Assembly (NCBI GenBank): GCA_013298565.1
Contig: JAAFIC010000016.1
Span: 1-44,498, forward strand
Direction of reading: 5' to 3'
Source of the DNA: Alphaproteobacteria bacterium
GTDB lineage: Bacteria; Pseudomonadota; Alphaproteobacteria; Elsterales; Elsteraceae
Length of the DNA stretch: 44,498 nucleotides
Shown: piece after piece, positions 30,377 through 39,296 of the stretch
How the letters are laid out: every line of letters begins with the position of its first letter
How positions within the stretch are numbered: position 1 is the first letter of the stretch
Notes under the pieces: model-generated
What the model was told of the DNA's origin: nothing
Seen by the model: only the letters and a program-made list of their open reading frames with translations
Databases searched by the model: none
Translations under genes and position numbers: made by a program

Positions 30377-32374
30377 ATGACCCTGTTCGATAAAATTTCG
30401 CTGAATCATAAGATCGGCTTAATTGTGTCAGTTTTGTTTGTCCCAATCATTTACCTTGCCTATTTGCTCGTTGCGGCAAATATGGTTCAAATCAGGTTTG
30501 GTCAGGCCGAAATTGTAGGAACTGAATATTTGCGCCCAGTCCAGCGCGCTCTCATCGCAACTTTGGTGCAAAGCCGGGGCGGTGCCCCTGTGCAGGCTAA
30601 TCTGGCCGATGCTTTGGCGAAGATCGAAGCGACGCTCGGAAATTCTTCCGGGGTGGACCTGCAAAGTGCCGATGTGTCCAAAGTCGCTGTAGCGGCGTTG
30701 CGCGAGGCATCAACGAAACGTGATCGGGCTTCGGCATTGGCGGCGATGGCGGCTTTGCGCGATTTAACAGTGCGGGTGGGCGATCATTCCAATCTTATTC
30801 TCGATCCTGACCTCGACAGCTATTACACGATGGACGTGGTGCTGCTGCGCCTTCCCGATTTAGTCTCTCGCGTTGCCGATCTCGAAGGCTCTTTGCGCGC
30901 CGGAGCGCAAGGCACGCTGACAGCGGCAGAACAGGCCGATATTCTAGTCGCCAAGGGTGCAATGCAGGCAACACTCGAAGGAACTGCAGCATCGGTCTCG
31001 TTAGGTTATCGTGGTAATGATAGCGGAGATTTGAAACGCTGGATTGACAAGGATATGCAAGCGTTGCTCGCGGCGGGCGAGAAAATGATTAAAGCGGCAG
31101 AAGCTCAGGCGACTGGCCAAGGCGCAGCCTCGCTCGTTCCGCTGGCCGAGGCGATGGAAACTACTTTGAGCCGGGGTTACGACGTTTCTTCTAAAGCCCT
31201 AGAAAATCTACTGCTAACTCGCATTGATGGTTTCTTTAGCGCGATGATTCTCAGCCTTGCGCTGGTTGGTGCGGTTGTGCTTATGGCAGTAACGCTGGCG
31301 CTGATTATTGGCCGCTCGGTTAGCCGCCCCTTGTTGAGCTTGACAGGGCAGATGGAAAATCTTGTCACGGGTAGCACGGATGTTCAAATCCAATACCAAG
31401 AGCGCGCCGACGAAGTTGGGAAGATTGCCAATGCTGTCGAGTTTTTCCGTCAAGCTCTTATCGAGCGCGGACGCCTTGAGGCCGAGCAACATGCTCGGCT
31501 GGCTGCTGATCTTGCGATTGCGGAAGGCCGGGTCCAGGCGGTTAGCGAGTTCCGCCAGGAATTAGAGCGCATCATCATTACCGTCACCCAAGCTGTCGGC
31601 AGAATGCGCCATAGCTCCACCGAGCTTTCCGGCGTCGTCACTGCCACCAATCAAAGCTGTGTGGCGATGGCAACCTCGTCGGACCAGACGTTGCAAACCG
31701 TTCAAATGATGGCGGCGGCAACCGATGAACTTTCTGGCTCCATTAGCGAGATCGGTCGCCAAGTGGAGAGCAGTACAAGCATTTCGCGCATCGCTGCCGC
31801 CGAGGTGCAATCCGCCGATAAAACTTTGCGTGATCTCGAAAATGCGACCGCTCAGATTGGCGACATCGTTACGCTGATTCAGGCGATTGCAGCGCAGACT
31901 AATTTGTTGGCACTTAATGCGACTATCGAAGCCGCAAGAGCTGGCGAGGCCGGTAAGGGTTTCGCGGTGGTCGCGACGGAAGTAAAGAACCTCGCAACTC
32001 AAACGGCGGGCGCGACGGAAGACATTCAAAAGTCGGTTGAGTCGATGCGGACGCTAACCAATACCGCCAGTCGCACGATGATTTCAGTGCGTGATCGCGT
32101 TCTGGAAAGCGATATGCGAATGTCGTCTGTCGCGGCTGCCGTCGAGCAACAAACCGCTGCTACCCGCGATATTGCCCGCAATATATCGTACGCTGCAGAA
32201 GGGGCTACGGTCATCTCGGAAGCTATCAGCACTGTAACGTCTGCCTCTGGCAATGCTGCGCACGCTGCAAACGGTACGCTCGATCTATCTTCGGCCCTGG
32301 AAACCAGCACTCACAACCTCGGTGGTGCCCTAGATCGATTCACCAAGCGCCTTGCTTCGATTGGCGCAGCATAA
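30377..32374 (+). CDS. Methyl-accepting chemotaxis protein
   Basis: A 665-residue transmembrane receptor. TM1 is at about 12-34, followed by a helical periplasmic sensing domain (about 35-285) containing the [11 protein letters not shown] segment common in such receptors, TM2 at about 288-313 and a HAMP domain (315-370). A long signalling coiled coil has the hairpin tip [20 protein letters not shown] (about 508-527) that binds CheW/CheA. No C-terminal pentapeptide for CheR is seen. The ligand is unknown. No che genes lie in the window, so it acts with a pathway encoded elsewhere. Confidence 0.96.
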   Translation: MTLFDKISLNHKIGLIVSVLFVPIIYLAYLLVAANMVQIRFGQAEIVGTEYLRPVQRALIATLVQSRGGAPVQANLADALAKIEATLGNSSGVDLQSADVSKVAVAALREASTKRDRASALAAMAALRDLTVRVGDHSNLILDPDLDSYYTMDVVLLRLPDLVSRVADLEGSLRAGAQGTLTAAEQADILVAKGAMQATLEGTAASVSLGYRGNDSGDLKRWIDKDMQALLAAGEKMIKAAEAQATGQGAASLVPLAEAMETTLSRGYDVSSKALENLLLTRIDGFFSAMILSLALVGAVVLMAVTLALIIGRSVSRPLLSLTGQMENLVTGSTDVQIQYQERADEVGKIANAVEFFRQALIERGRLEAEQHARLAADLAIAEGRVQAVSEFRQELERIIITVTQAVGRMRHSSTELSGVVTATNQSCVAMATSSDQTLQTVQMMAAATDELSGSISEIGRQVESSTSISRIAAAEVQSADKTLRDLENATAQIGDIVTLIQAIAAQTNLLALNATIEAARAGEAGKGFAVVATEVKNLATQTAGATEDIQKSVESMRTLTNTASRTMISVRDRVLESDMRMSSVAAAVEQQTAATRDIARNISYAAEGATVISEAISTVTSASGNAAHAANGTLDLSSALETSTHNLGGALDRFTKRLASIGAA

Positions 32375-32382
32375 ATAAGGGA

Positions 32383-32405
32383 GGGGGGGAGACACTTGCC
32401 CCCCC
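32383..32405. terminator. G7/C7 hairpin between convergent receptor and rlmE genes
   Basis: Seven Gs (32383-32389) can pair with seven Cs (32399-32405) over a 9-base loop. It lies in the 38-base gap between two convergent stops, where a bidirectional terminator would be expected. No T-tract on either side, so the call is tentative. Confidence 0.4.
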
Positions 32406-32412
32406 GTTATGT

Positions 32413-33126
32413 TCACACTCTGCGAAAGCCCGTAGCGACCACGTACATTTCGCTTGAATCTGCCCGCGATGCCGCTGGTTTAGCGTGCCGGACAACGGCG
32501 AAATGCTTCTTAAGCGGGTCAAGCAACTCTTTTTCCGAACCGCCTTGGAAGACTTTGGCGACAAACGCTCCGCCCGGCTCCAGCACTTCTAGGGCAAAAT
32601 GCAGGGCGGTTTCGGCAAGACCGATGACGCGCAGATGGTCTGTCTTGGTGTGCCCTGTAGTGGGTGCCGCCATGTCGCTCATCACCAGATCGGCCCCGCC
32701 GCCTAAGACTGCGCGCAGTTGATCGGGTGCCGCTGGATCGAGAAAATCGGCTTGCAGCAGGCTTGCCCCCGGAATCGGGTCCATCGCGAGAATATCGAGT
32801 CCAACAACGCAGCCCTTGCCTTGTTCGGAGCCAACACGGGCGACCGCCACTTGCGTCCAGCCGCCAGGGGCCGCGCCAAGATCGACAACCCGCTTACCCG
32901 GCCCGAGCAGGTTATATTTTTCGTCCAACTGGACGAGTTTGAAGGCGGCGCGGGAGCGGTAGCCCAAGCGCTTAGCTTCGACAACGTAAGGATCATTCAA
33001 CTGGCGTTGCAGCCAAAGCGTTGAGGATAACGAGCGCTTGTGCGCGGTTTTTACCCGCACTGATTTTTGCCGCCGTCCGCCGCCGCCGTTGCCGCTACTG
33101 CCGTCACCGCTACCCCGTTGGGTCAT
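32413..33126 (-). CDS. rlmE: 23S rRNA (uridine-2'-O-)-methyltransferase
   Basis: A 237-residue FtsJ/RrmJ-type enzyme that methylates the 2'-OH of a uridine in the A-loop of 23S rRNA (U2552 in E. coli). The SAM motif is [10 protein letters not shown] (81-90), and the catalytic tetrad K63-D151-K191-E226 is complete. The N-terminal 30 residues are Gly/Arg/Lys-rich and probably RNA-binding. It starts 10 bases behind the Ppx/GppA gene on the same strand; this pairing is common in alphaproteobacteria. Confidence 0.95.
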   Translation of the reverse strand: MTQRGSGDGSSGNGGGGRRQKSVRVKTAHKRSLSSTLWLQRQLNDPYVVEAKRLGYRSRAAFKLVQLDEKYNLLGPGKRVVDLGAAPGGWTQVAVARVGSEQGKGCVVGLDILAMDPIPGASLLQADFLDPAAPDQLRAVLGGGADLVMSDMAAPTTGHTKTDHLRVIGLAETALHFALEVLEPGGAFVAKVFQGGSEKELLDPLKKHFAVVRHAKPAASRADSSEMYVVATGFRRV

Positions 33127-33136
33127 CTCGTCACGC

Positions 33137-34270
33137 TCACTTCTCTTCGGGCTGCTCCGGCGCCAACTGCGGCGCGGGAACCCCCATCAAACCAAATAAA
33201 ATGCCTTCCCGCACGCCGCGATCACCGATGCGTAAGGAACGGATGGGCCATAATACCCGCATCGCATCAATAATCGCGCAGCCCGCGATCACCAAATCAG
33301 ACCGCGCCCGCCCGATGCAGGGGTGGGAGAGCCGCGCCTCTTCCCCCATTTTGCGAATGCGGGACGAAACAGCCGCAAGCTCTTCGATACTAAGACAAAT
33401 ACCATCCACGCGCGCCCGATCATAGCGCGGCAGGTCCAGATGAATCCCGGCAAGCGTCGTTACCGTGCCCGACGCGCCGAGCATCTGCACACCGCCCGCC
33501 TGAATCGCTTGGGAAATCCCGTAACGTCGATCAAACGCCAGCAGTTTTTCGGCGAATACGGCATTCATACGCGGATAGCCGCTATCGGCTCGGCCCGCGT
33601 CGCCGTGCGCTTCGGCAAGATTGACCACGCCGAGAGGGATAGAAATCCAGCCCAGCACTAACGGCGGCTGGCCTGGACGCACAGCAAGCCACGTGAGTTC
33701 GGTCGAGCCGCCGCCGATGTCGAACATCAAAGCGCGTGGCACGTCGGGATCAAGCAACGCCGCGCAACCCGCCAGCGCCAGCAACGCCTCTTCTTGCGGG
33801 GCAATTGTTTCGAGGTAAAGCCCCAACTCGTCGGCTACACGCGCAAGAAACACGCCGCCGTTTTCGGCACGGCGGCAGGCCTCCGTCGCGACAATGCGGG
33901 AAAATCGGGGGCGATAGCGGCGCAGCTTTCGCACGCACACCGCAAGCGCCGACATTGTGCGCTCCATCGCCACGTCCGACAAACGGCCCGTCATCGCCAA
34001 TCCTTCGCCTAAACGAACAATGCGGGAAAAGGCATCGACGATCTCTAGTGTCGGCGGTTCTCCCCCGGCGCGGTCAGGCATTGCTGCCGTTGTCGTCCCA
34101 GGCGCAAAGCTTCTATACCCATCCCGGCGACGCGCGATGAGCAGGCGGCAGTTATTCGTTCCAAGGTCCAAAGCCGCATAGAGTGGTTGGGACAGGTGCG
34201 AGTTGGAAGATCGCAAATCCTGCCCGTCGGGACTAACAGCGGCAGTCCTCAGCGCAAAACCCATATTCAT
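33137..34270 (-). CDS. Ppx/GppA family phosphatase
   Basis: A 377-residue ASKHA-fold phosphatase acting on polyphosphate or pppGpp in the family. Key parts are [14 protein letters not shown] (about 33-46), the [13 protein letters not shown] phosphate loop, and [11 protein letters not shown] in the second half. It lacks the C-terminal HD-like extension of full-length Ppx, so it is the short type. The start is uncertain: MNM at 34270 or the ATG at 34264, and the first 30 residues are not conserved-looking. It is divergent from yicC across about 90 bases. Confidence 0.9.
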   Translation of the reverse strand: MNMGFALRTAAVSPDGQDLRSSNSHLSQPLYAALDLGTNNCRLLIARRRDGYRSFAPGTTTAAMPDRAGGEPPTLEIVDAFSRIVRLGEGLAMTGRLSDVAMERTMSALAVCVRKLRRYRPRFSRIVATEACRRAENGGVFLARVADELGLYLETIAPQEEALLALAGCAALLDPDVPRALMFDIGGGSTELTWLAVRPGQPPLVLGWISIPLGVVNLAEAHGDAGRADSGYPRMNAVFAEKLLAFDRRYGISQAIQAGGVQMLGASGTVTTLAGIHLDLPRYDRARVDGICLSIEELAAVSSRIRKMGEEARLSHPCIGRARSDLVIAGCAIIDAMRVLWPIRSLRIGDRGVREGILFGLMGVPAPQLAPEQPEEK

Positions 34271-34359
34271 TCATACTATATAGCGTGCTGATCCGCATTC
34301 CGCCACGGTTCGCATGTTGTCGATTGAGGCAGGGCAGGGAGCCGATTATAAGAGGGGTT

Positions 34360-35301
34360 ATGAGAGACGTTTCGCCCCCAACCTTAACCGCCTCCGCCGC
34401 TCCCGTTTTCAGCATGACCGGCTATGCCCGGCTGGCGGCGGTGGGATGCCCGACACAGGCCCAGACCGCCACTTGGGAAATCCGCGCGGTGAACGGGCGC
34501 GGGCTGGATATTCGCTTCCGGCTACCCCATTGGCTTGATCGGCTGGAACCTGCCTTGCGGACGCGCCTAAAAGCCTGCCAGCGCGGTACGATCACTGTAT
34601 CGCTTGATCTGCGTGGCACGGCGCGAGACACCAGCCTTACCATCAACCGCCCGCTGATCGAAGAAATCATCGGACTGCAACAGTCTTTAGGGGCTTTAGT
34701 CGATCAAACACCGCTGCGGCTGACTGATCTCTTGAGCGTGCGCGGTGTTATCGAAAGTCCCGCTCAGGCCGACGGCGGCTCGCAGAATGAACCTGATCCT
34801 GCGGAAGATGCGGCTTTGCTGGATTTACTCGCGCGCACCGTGGTGCAGTTTCTCGCGTCGCGCCGAGCGGAGGGGGCCAAACTCAGCGAAATTCTGTACG
34901 GCCAAATCGCCGTTATTGCCGAAACGACCGCCAAAGCGCGCAGCGCGGCTGAAGCGCAAACCCACGGCGTTGCCGAACGGTTGCACACGCGCCTCGCCCC
35001 GCTGTTGGGCAACACGCCGCCAGTTCCGCCCGAACGTCTCGCCCAAGAAATCGCGCTCCTCGCCCAGAAATGTGACCCTTCGGAAGAGATGGATAGGCTC
35101 GACGCGCATTGCGCCGCTGCCCTATCGTTACTGACCGAAGGCGGCGCGATTGGTCGCAAGCTGGATTTCTTGGCCCAAGAGTTCAATCGCGAAGCCAATA
35201 CCCTCATGTCCAAAGCGGCAGACCTATCGGTCACGCAAACGGGACTTGCGCTGAAAACAATAATCGAACAGTTCCGTGAACAAGTTCAAAACGTCGAGTG
35301 A
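34360..35301 (+). CDS. yicC: YicC/YloC family endoribonuclease
   Basis: A 313-residue protein. It has the N-terminal YicC signature SMTGYARL (about 18-25) and EIRAVNGRGLDIRFRLP, and the C-terminal DUF1732 region EEMDRLDAH...GRKLDFLAQEFNREANTLMSKA. Members have been described as endoribonucleases affecting small-RNA stability. I chose the ATG at 34360 with AAGAGGGG 2-3 bases in front; a GTG 75 bases upstream is open but lacks family similarity. gmk follows, with the next ATG 10 bases after the stop. Confidence 0.92.
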   Translation: MRDVSPPTLTASAAPVFSMTGYARLAAVGCPTQAQTATWEIRAVNGRGLDIRFRLPHWLDRLEPALRTRLKACQRGTITVSLDLRGTARDTSLTINRPLIEEIIGLQQSLGALVDQTPLRLTDLLSVRGVIESPAQADGGSQNEPDPAEDAALLDLLARTVVQFLASRRAEGAKLSEILYGQIAVIAETTAKARSAAEAQTHGVAERLHTRLAPLLGNTPPVPPERLAQEIALLAQKCDPSEEMDRLDAHCAAALSLLTEGGAIGRKLDFLAQEFNREANTLMSKAADLSVTQTGLALKTIIEQFREQVQNVE

Positions 35302-35311
35302 TGATACGCCG

Positions 35312-35974
35312 ATGATGCAGGCTCCCCAAACCATTGAGCGCCGCCGCCGGGGCTTGATGCTCATTCTGTCCTCGCCTTCAGGGGCTGGGAAAACCACCCT
35401 GTCGCGGTTGCTGCTGGAGAATATGCCCCAGCTTCAAATGTCGGTATCCGTCACCACGCGGCCACGCCGCCCGTCGGAAATCTCGGGCCGGGACTATCAT
35501 TTCATCGACCTTGAGGAGTTTGATAGGCTCGCCGCCAGCGATGATTTGCTGGAACACGCCGAAGTATACGGCAATTTCTACGGCACACCGAAAACGCCCG
35601 TGATGAAGGCGCTGGGGCACGGGATGGACGTGCTGTTCGATATCGACTGGCAAGGCACACAGCAGATGATGCGGAAAGCCCGGCCCGATCTCGTTACCAT
35701 TTTCATCTTGCCGCCGTCGATGGCGGAGTTAGAGCGGCGCTTACGCACGCGCGCGCAAGACTCAGCCGACGTTGTGGCGCGTCGCATGGCCAAAGCCCAC
35801 GACGATGTATCGCACTGGCGCGAGTATGATTATGTGCTGGTCAATGACGATATTGAAGCAAGTCTTATGAGCGTGCGCGCGATTCTGATGGCCGAACGGC
35901 TTAAACGCGACCGCCAAACTAGCCTGCCGGAGTTCGTGTCGGCGCTTCAGACTGAACGGCCCCCGAGCGATTAG
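35312..35974 (+). CDS. gmk: Guanylate kinase
   Basis: A 220-residue kinase converting GMP to GDP with ATP. The P-loop is SSPSGAGKTTLSR (20-32), and the GMP-binding segment VTTRPRRPSEISGRDYHF is complete, as is the DIDWQGTQQM segment of the core. Start choice: ATG at 35312 or 35315 gives a usual length. A GTG at 35276 lies inside yicC and would add 12 residues. yicC-gmk is a conserved pair. Together with guaB and guaA in this window it supplies guanine nucleotides. Confidence 0.95.
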   Translation: MMQAPQTIERRRRGLMLILSSPSGAGKTTLSRLLLENMPQLQMSVSVTTRPRRPSEISGRDYHFIDLEEFDRLAASDDLLEHAEVYGNFYGTPKTPVMKALGHGMDVLFDIDWQGTQQMMRKARPDLVTIFILPPSMAELERRLRTRAQDSADVVARRMAKAHDDVSHWREYDYVLVNDDIEASLMSVRAILMAERLKRDRQTSLPEFVSALQTERPPSD

Positions 35975-35988
35975 AGCATTTTCTCTAA
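35971..35988. terminator. Palindrome spanning the stop codons of gmk and the photolyase-like gene
   Basis: TTAGAG (35971-35976) pairs perfectly with CTCTAA (35983-35988) over loop CATTTT. The gmk TAG (35972-35974) and the convergent TAG (35985-35987 on the minus strand) sit in opposite arms. It could form a weak bidirectional terminator; there is no T-tract. Confidence 0.35.
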
Positions 35989-37205
35989 ACCGGCAGGCCG
36001 AGTTCGCGCAGAATTTTAGGAATCTTCTCCCGAAACGGGAAAAAACCCTTGGTGGCAAACGGCCAACTCAGCGCATCCCACGGGCGCTGGAGGCGGCGGA
36101 GGGGAACCCCCGCTGCGGCCAATCCATCTAACGCCGTTGCGGTTGGGCCGATAGGGGCAACCGGAGTTACGATTTGCGCCGCGCCCGATATCGCCAAGGT
36201 TTCGGGAAGCGCGGCCTGCGCCACGACACCCCAGGCTTGCCTGCCGCTGTGTTGCCAACGCCCGAGCGAATCGTGCAAAGCCCCAACAACAAAGTCCCGC
36301 ACCGGAGCAGACGGGTTCTGAGTTGCGACGCGCGGGCTGGCAAGCGCCACCGCGCCGACGATAGCCAGATTTGAGGGCAGTAGGGACTGCCAGCTTTCCC
36401 AGGCTAAATCCTCCTCATGAAGCAGCAGCAGTGTCGGCTTTTGTGGGTCGAGTGCGATCGGAAGGGCCGGGACGGGTAGGGCCGAGAGCGGGGGCGCTAG
36501 GGTTTCAGCAACCGGAAAGCCTGTTGGCGCAAACGCCTCGGTGGGGGCGAAACGGCCTTGGGTGAACCGCCGGATATTCTCGGGGTCAGCGATATACTGT
36601 TTTCCGCGCGTTTGCAGCCCGGCAACCCAGCGCCAGGAGAGAGTGTTTGCGGCGCAATCGCCATCCAACAGATGCCGCAAAAAGAAGTCCGCGCCCGCTT
36701 GCCAGGGGAGTTTGAGCGTAAAAACCCACAGGCTCGCGAACCACATGCGAGCATGATTGTGCAGATAGCCGGTTTGCACCAACTCCCGCGCCCAGGCATC
36801 GAAACATCGGATGCCGGTGTTCCCTGCTTCTGCCGCCGCCACGCTCTCCCGAAAAGCGGAGTCGTCGGCCTTACGAGCGTTGAGCAGGCGCACATCTTCT
36901 TCATACTGAAGCCAGACTATTGGATGGTTGTTAAGCCAGCCTTTCCAATAGGTTCTCCAGAATACTTCAGACACGAATGAATTGGCGGACCCAAGGCTAT
37001 GGCGCGTCAGCAGCGCCTCGATCACCTCTTGCTCGGTGATGAGCCGATGGCGCAGGTAGGGGGATAGACGCGAGACAAAGCCTGGTTGATCCGGGCCGAG
37101 ATCAGTGTTTCTGCCATCGCTATAAGCGCGGCCCATGGCGGGTAAAAACGCCGCCAGTTTGGCCACGCCCGCCGCCCGCGAGGGTTTAAGATCGAATATT
37201 GTCAT
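35985..37205 (-). CDS. Photolyase/cryptochrome-related FAD-binding protein, FAD domain first
   Basis: A 406-residue protein. Residues about 35-235 match the FAD-binding helical domain of DNA photolyases: FVSRLSPYLRHRLIT (43-57), SEVFWRTYWKGWL (79-91), FDAWARELVQTGYLHNHARMW (from 135) and LLDGDCAANTLSWRWVAG (179-196). The usual N-terminal antenna domain is absent. Instead, residues 255-406 look like an alpha/beta domain ending in PFATKGFFPFREKI, which resembles the end of a photolyase antenna domain. The order therefore appears reversed; this is inference from reading the sequence. The ATG at 37205 lies 20 bases behind rsmA. The repair activity and antenna chromophore are unknown. Confidence 0.8.
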   Translation of the reverse strand: MTIFDLKPSRAAGVAKLAAFLPAMGRAYSDGRNTDLGPDQPGFVSRLSPYLRHRLITEQEVIEALLTRHSLGSANSFVSEVFWRTYWKGWLNNHPIVWLQYEEDVRLLNARKADDSAFRESVAAAEAGNTGIRCFDAWARELVQTGYLHNHARMWFASLWVFTLKLPWQAGADFFLRHLLDGDCAANTLSWRWVAGLQTRGKQYIADPENIRRFTQGRFAPTEAFAPTGFPVAETLAPPLSALPVPALPIALDPQKPTLLLLHEEDLAWESWQSLLPSNLAIVGAVALASPRVATQNPSAPVRDFVVGALHDSLGRWQHSGRQAWGVVAQAALPETLAISGAAQIVTPVAPIGPTATALDGLAAAGVPLRRLQRPWDALSWPFATKGFFPFREKIPKILRELGLPV

Positions 37206-37224
37206 GGGAGCAGAATTAGGCCAT

Positions 37225-38124
37225 TTAACCCGCGCGGCCAGTCTCTTTTTCAGCGCGCGCGACACCAGGACCAATCTGAGCGCAGAGGGCGAGGGACAGC
37301 CGCGAAAACTCCGCCACGCTGAGTTCTTCCGCCCGAGCGGTTGGCTCGATCTGCGCGTCTGACAGTAGGGCCGTGGTATCGGCACCCAGGCTTTTCAGCG
37401 AGGCGCGCAGCATTTTGCGGCGTTGCCCAAAAGCCGCCGCCGTTACCTGTTCAAGCCGCAACACCGAACCGCAATCGGGCCGATCCTGGCGGGGAAGCAT
37501 CTGGACGATGCTAGAGACCACTTTCGGCGGCGGGGTGAAGGCTTCGGGCGGAATATCGAACAACACGCCGCTTTGCGCGAAATAGCCGCTGATGACGGAT
37601 AGGCGACCGTAAGCCTCATCGCCTGGCGCGGCTGTAAGCCGATCCGCCACTTCCTTTTGAAACATCAGCGTGAGCGATTCATACTGATCAATAGCGCGCA
37701 GCCACGCTATGACCAGCGGTGTGCCGACGTTATAAGGCAGATTGGCGATAATTCGGTACGGCGCGGGGCCGAGAGTCGTGGGGTCAAGCCCCAGCGCATC
37801 AGCCTCGATCACGGTCAGGCGTCCTGCGGCAAGCTCCACCAGGGTTGCGAGGGCTGCCACCATGCGCCGATCTTTCTCAATCGCCACCACATGCCCCGCG
37901 CCTTCCAGCAGCAGCGCACGGGTAAGCCCACCGGGGCCTGGGCCGACTTCGATCACAGTTCCAAGCTCAAGCGGCCCGCCCGCGCGGGCAATACGGCGGG
38001 TGAGGTTGAGATCGAACAGAAAATGTTGACCGAAGCGTTTATCCGCCGTTAGCCCTGCCGCTGCCACCGTAACACGTAGCGCGGGCAGCCGCTCGACGGC
38101 GGCGATAATCGGATCGTCGATCAC
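37225..38124 (-). CDS. rsmA: 16S rRNA (adenine1518-N6/adenine1519-N6)-dimethyltransferase
   Basis: A 299-residue KsgA enzyme that dimethylates two adjacent adenines in helix 45 of 16S rRNA. FGQHFL (31-36), the SAM motif EVGPGPGGLT (59-68), the acidic E83 and D109, and the catalytic NLPYN (128-132) are all present. The start is a GTG at 38124, two bases after the surA stop, so the genes are coupled. In most alphaproteobacteria pdxA separates surA and rsmA; here it is missing. Confidence 0.96.
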   Translation of the reverse strand: MIDDPIIAAVERLPALRVTVAAAGLTADKRFGQHFLFDLNLTRRIARAGGPLELGTVIEVGPGPGGLTRALLLEGAGHVVAIEKDRRMVAALATLVELAAGRLTVIEADALGLDPTTLGPAPYRIIANLPYNVGTPLVIAWLRAIDQYESLTLMFQKEVADRLTAAPGDEAYGRLSVISGYFAQSGVLFDIPPEAFTPPPKVVSSIVQMLPRQDRPDCGSVLRLEQVTAAAFGQRRKMLRASLKSLGADTTALLSDAQIEPTARAEELSVAEFSRLSLALCAQIGPGVARAEKETGRAG

Positions 38125-38126
38125 GG

Positions 38127-39092
38127 TCAGATGCGAATGTCGATGGTGGCGGCTTGGCGCAAGTCGCGCAAACTCCGGCGGCCTTCGGCCTCCAGCCGCT
38201 CGCCCAACAGGCGCTGCCGGGCTTCATCGCGCGTTGGCAAGCTGGTCGCGGCGCGCTTTTCGCGGAGCAATAAGAGATGCAGCCCCGAAACCGTGCGAAC
38301 GGGTTGGCTCACCTGCCCTGGTTGCAGGGCTTCTAGGGCTGTGAGCAGGGCCGGATCTATCTGCCCCGTCCGCACCCAACCGAGATCCCCGCCAGTCGTG
38401 GCCGAAGCGGAGTTGGAATACTGCTGGGCCACTGCCGAGAAGCGGGCACCACCGGCCAATTGGCGCGTGATTTCATCGACCAACCGCTGTGCTGCCGCAT
38501 CCCCGCCTGCCGAATCGAAGGACAGAAAAATATCCGCCGCCAGATATTCCGGCTGGCCTTGGGAAGTTTTGCCTTCGGCAATCACCTGATCGACCTCATC
38601 ATCTGAAATCGGGCGGAACGCGCGTACTTTCTGGCGGCTGAGAATATCCCAGCCCAAGCGCGCGCGAATCTGGTCCATCAGCGTATCGGCACGCAGGCCA
38701 GCCCGCTCGATGTCTTTCAACACAGAGCCTTTGGGGCGATTGTTGGAGGCTTCGAGCGCTTCAACATAGCCCTTTATTTCATCATCCTGAACAATGATGC
38801 CCCGGCGCTTGGCCTCTTGAGTCATCAGCTTTTCATCAATCATCGTGCGAAGCATGATCGGGAACAGCCGATTGCGGCTTTCGTCCGTCACCTGTTGACC
38901 CAAGCCGATCAGAATTTGAAAATCTGTGCGCTGGAGAATGTCGTAGATCGAAATAATCTCGTCATTCACCACAGCAGCAATGCGAAGCATTTCTTGCGCC
39001 TGAGCCGGTTTCGGCTGAACCCCGTGCTCAAGGCTGAGAGGGGCGACCGTTAGCAGCGCGGCCATAAGAGAGGATGTCACCAAGCGGGCCAT
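38127..39092 (-). CDS. surA: Periplasmic chaperone/peptidyl-prolyl isomerase SurA
   Basis: A 321-residue exported protein. The signal peptide MARLVTSSLMAALLTVAPLS ends near PAQA-QE (residues 30-34). The SurA N-terminal chaperone domain follows (IAAVVNDEIISIYDIL...), then one PpiC-type parvulin domain (roughly 165-270) ending with VRTVSGLHLLLL. I chose ATG 39092 because AAGGAA (39111-39106) is better spaced to it than to ATG 39104, which it directly abuts. The protein assists outer-membrane protein folding. It is divergent from pepA. Confidence 0.9.
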   Translation of the reverse strand: MARLVTSSLMAALLTVAPLSLEHGVQPKPAQAQEMLRIAAVVNDEIISIYDILQRTDFQILIGLGQQVTDESRNRLFPIMLRTMIDEKLMTQEAKRRGIIVQDDEIKGYVEALEASNNRPKGSVLKDIERAGLRADTLMDQIRARLGWDILSRQKVRAFRPISDDEVDQVIAEGKTSQGQPEYLAADIFLSFDSAGGDAAAQRLVDEITRQLAGGARFSAVAQQYSNSASATTGGDLGWVRTGQIDPALLTALEALQPGQVSQPVRTVSGLHLLLLREKRAATSLPTRDEARQRLLGERLEAEGRRSLRDLRQAATIDIRI

Positions 39093-39194
39093 AGCGCCGA
39101 CCATTTCCTTAACCAGAATTTCTGAGCGGACCTTGCCCCATTCTGGCCCCAGCGGCAAGAGACGCTGCACACGCGCCCGCGCTTTCGGCACCGA

Positions 39195-39223
39195 TTGGCA
39201 AGTAGGCTTCGGGCGGATAAGGT
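39195..39223 (+). promoter_or_regulatory. Candidate pepA promoter
   Basis: TTGGCA (39195-39200), 17 bases and TAAGGT (39218-39223) on the plus strand, in the 204-base divergent surA/pepA gap. The -35 is good and the -10 weak. Transcription would begin near 39230, just before a hairpin with a T-tract. Confidence 0.4.
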
Positions 39224-39232
39224 GACGGAAAG

Positions 39233-39260
39233 GGCAGGGATGACCTGCCGGAGATTTTTT
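39233..39260 (+). terminator. Terminator-like hairpin in the pepA leader
   Basis: GGCAGG (39233-39238) pairs perfectly with CCTGCC (39244-39249) over loop GATGA; GGAGA and six Ts (39255-39260) follow. No plus-strand gene lies upstream, so it would act inside the pepA leader, 37 bases before the ATG, possibly as an attenuator. The T-tract is 5 bases off the stem, which weakens the call. Confidence 0.4.
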
Positions 39261-39296
39261 GCCGTTAGGCTTTTGCAGTTGGAAAGACCCACCCCC

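Noticed and set aside
34264-34290. Leaderless start of the Ppx/GppA gene from a TATA-rich box
   Set aside because: The ACTATATAG sequence is only a few bases from the start, no -35 is visible and the true start codon is uncertain.
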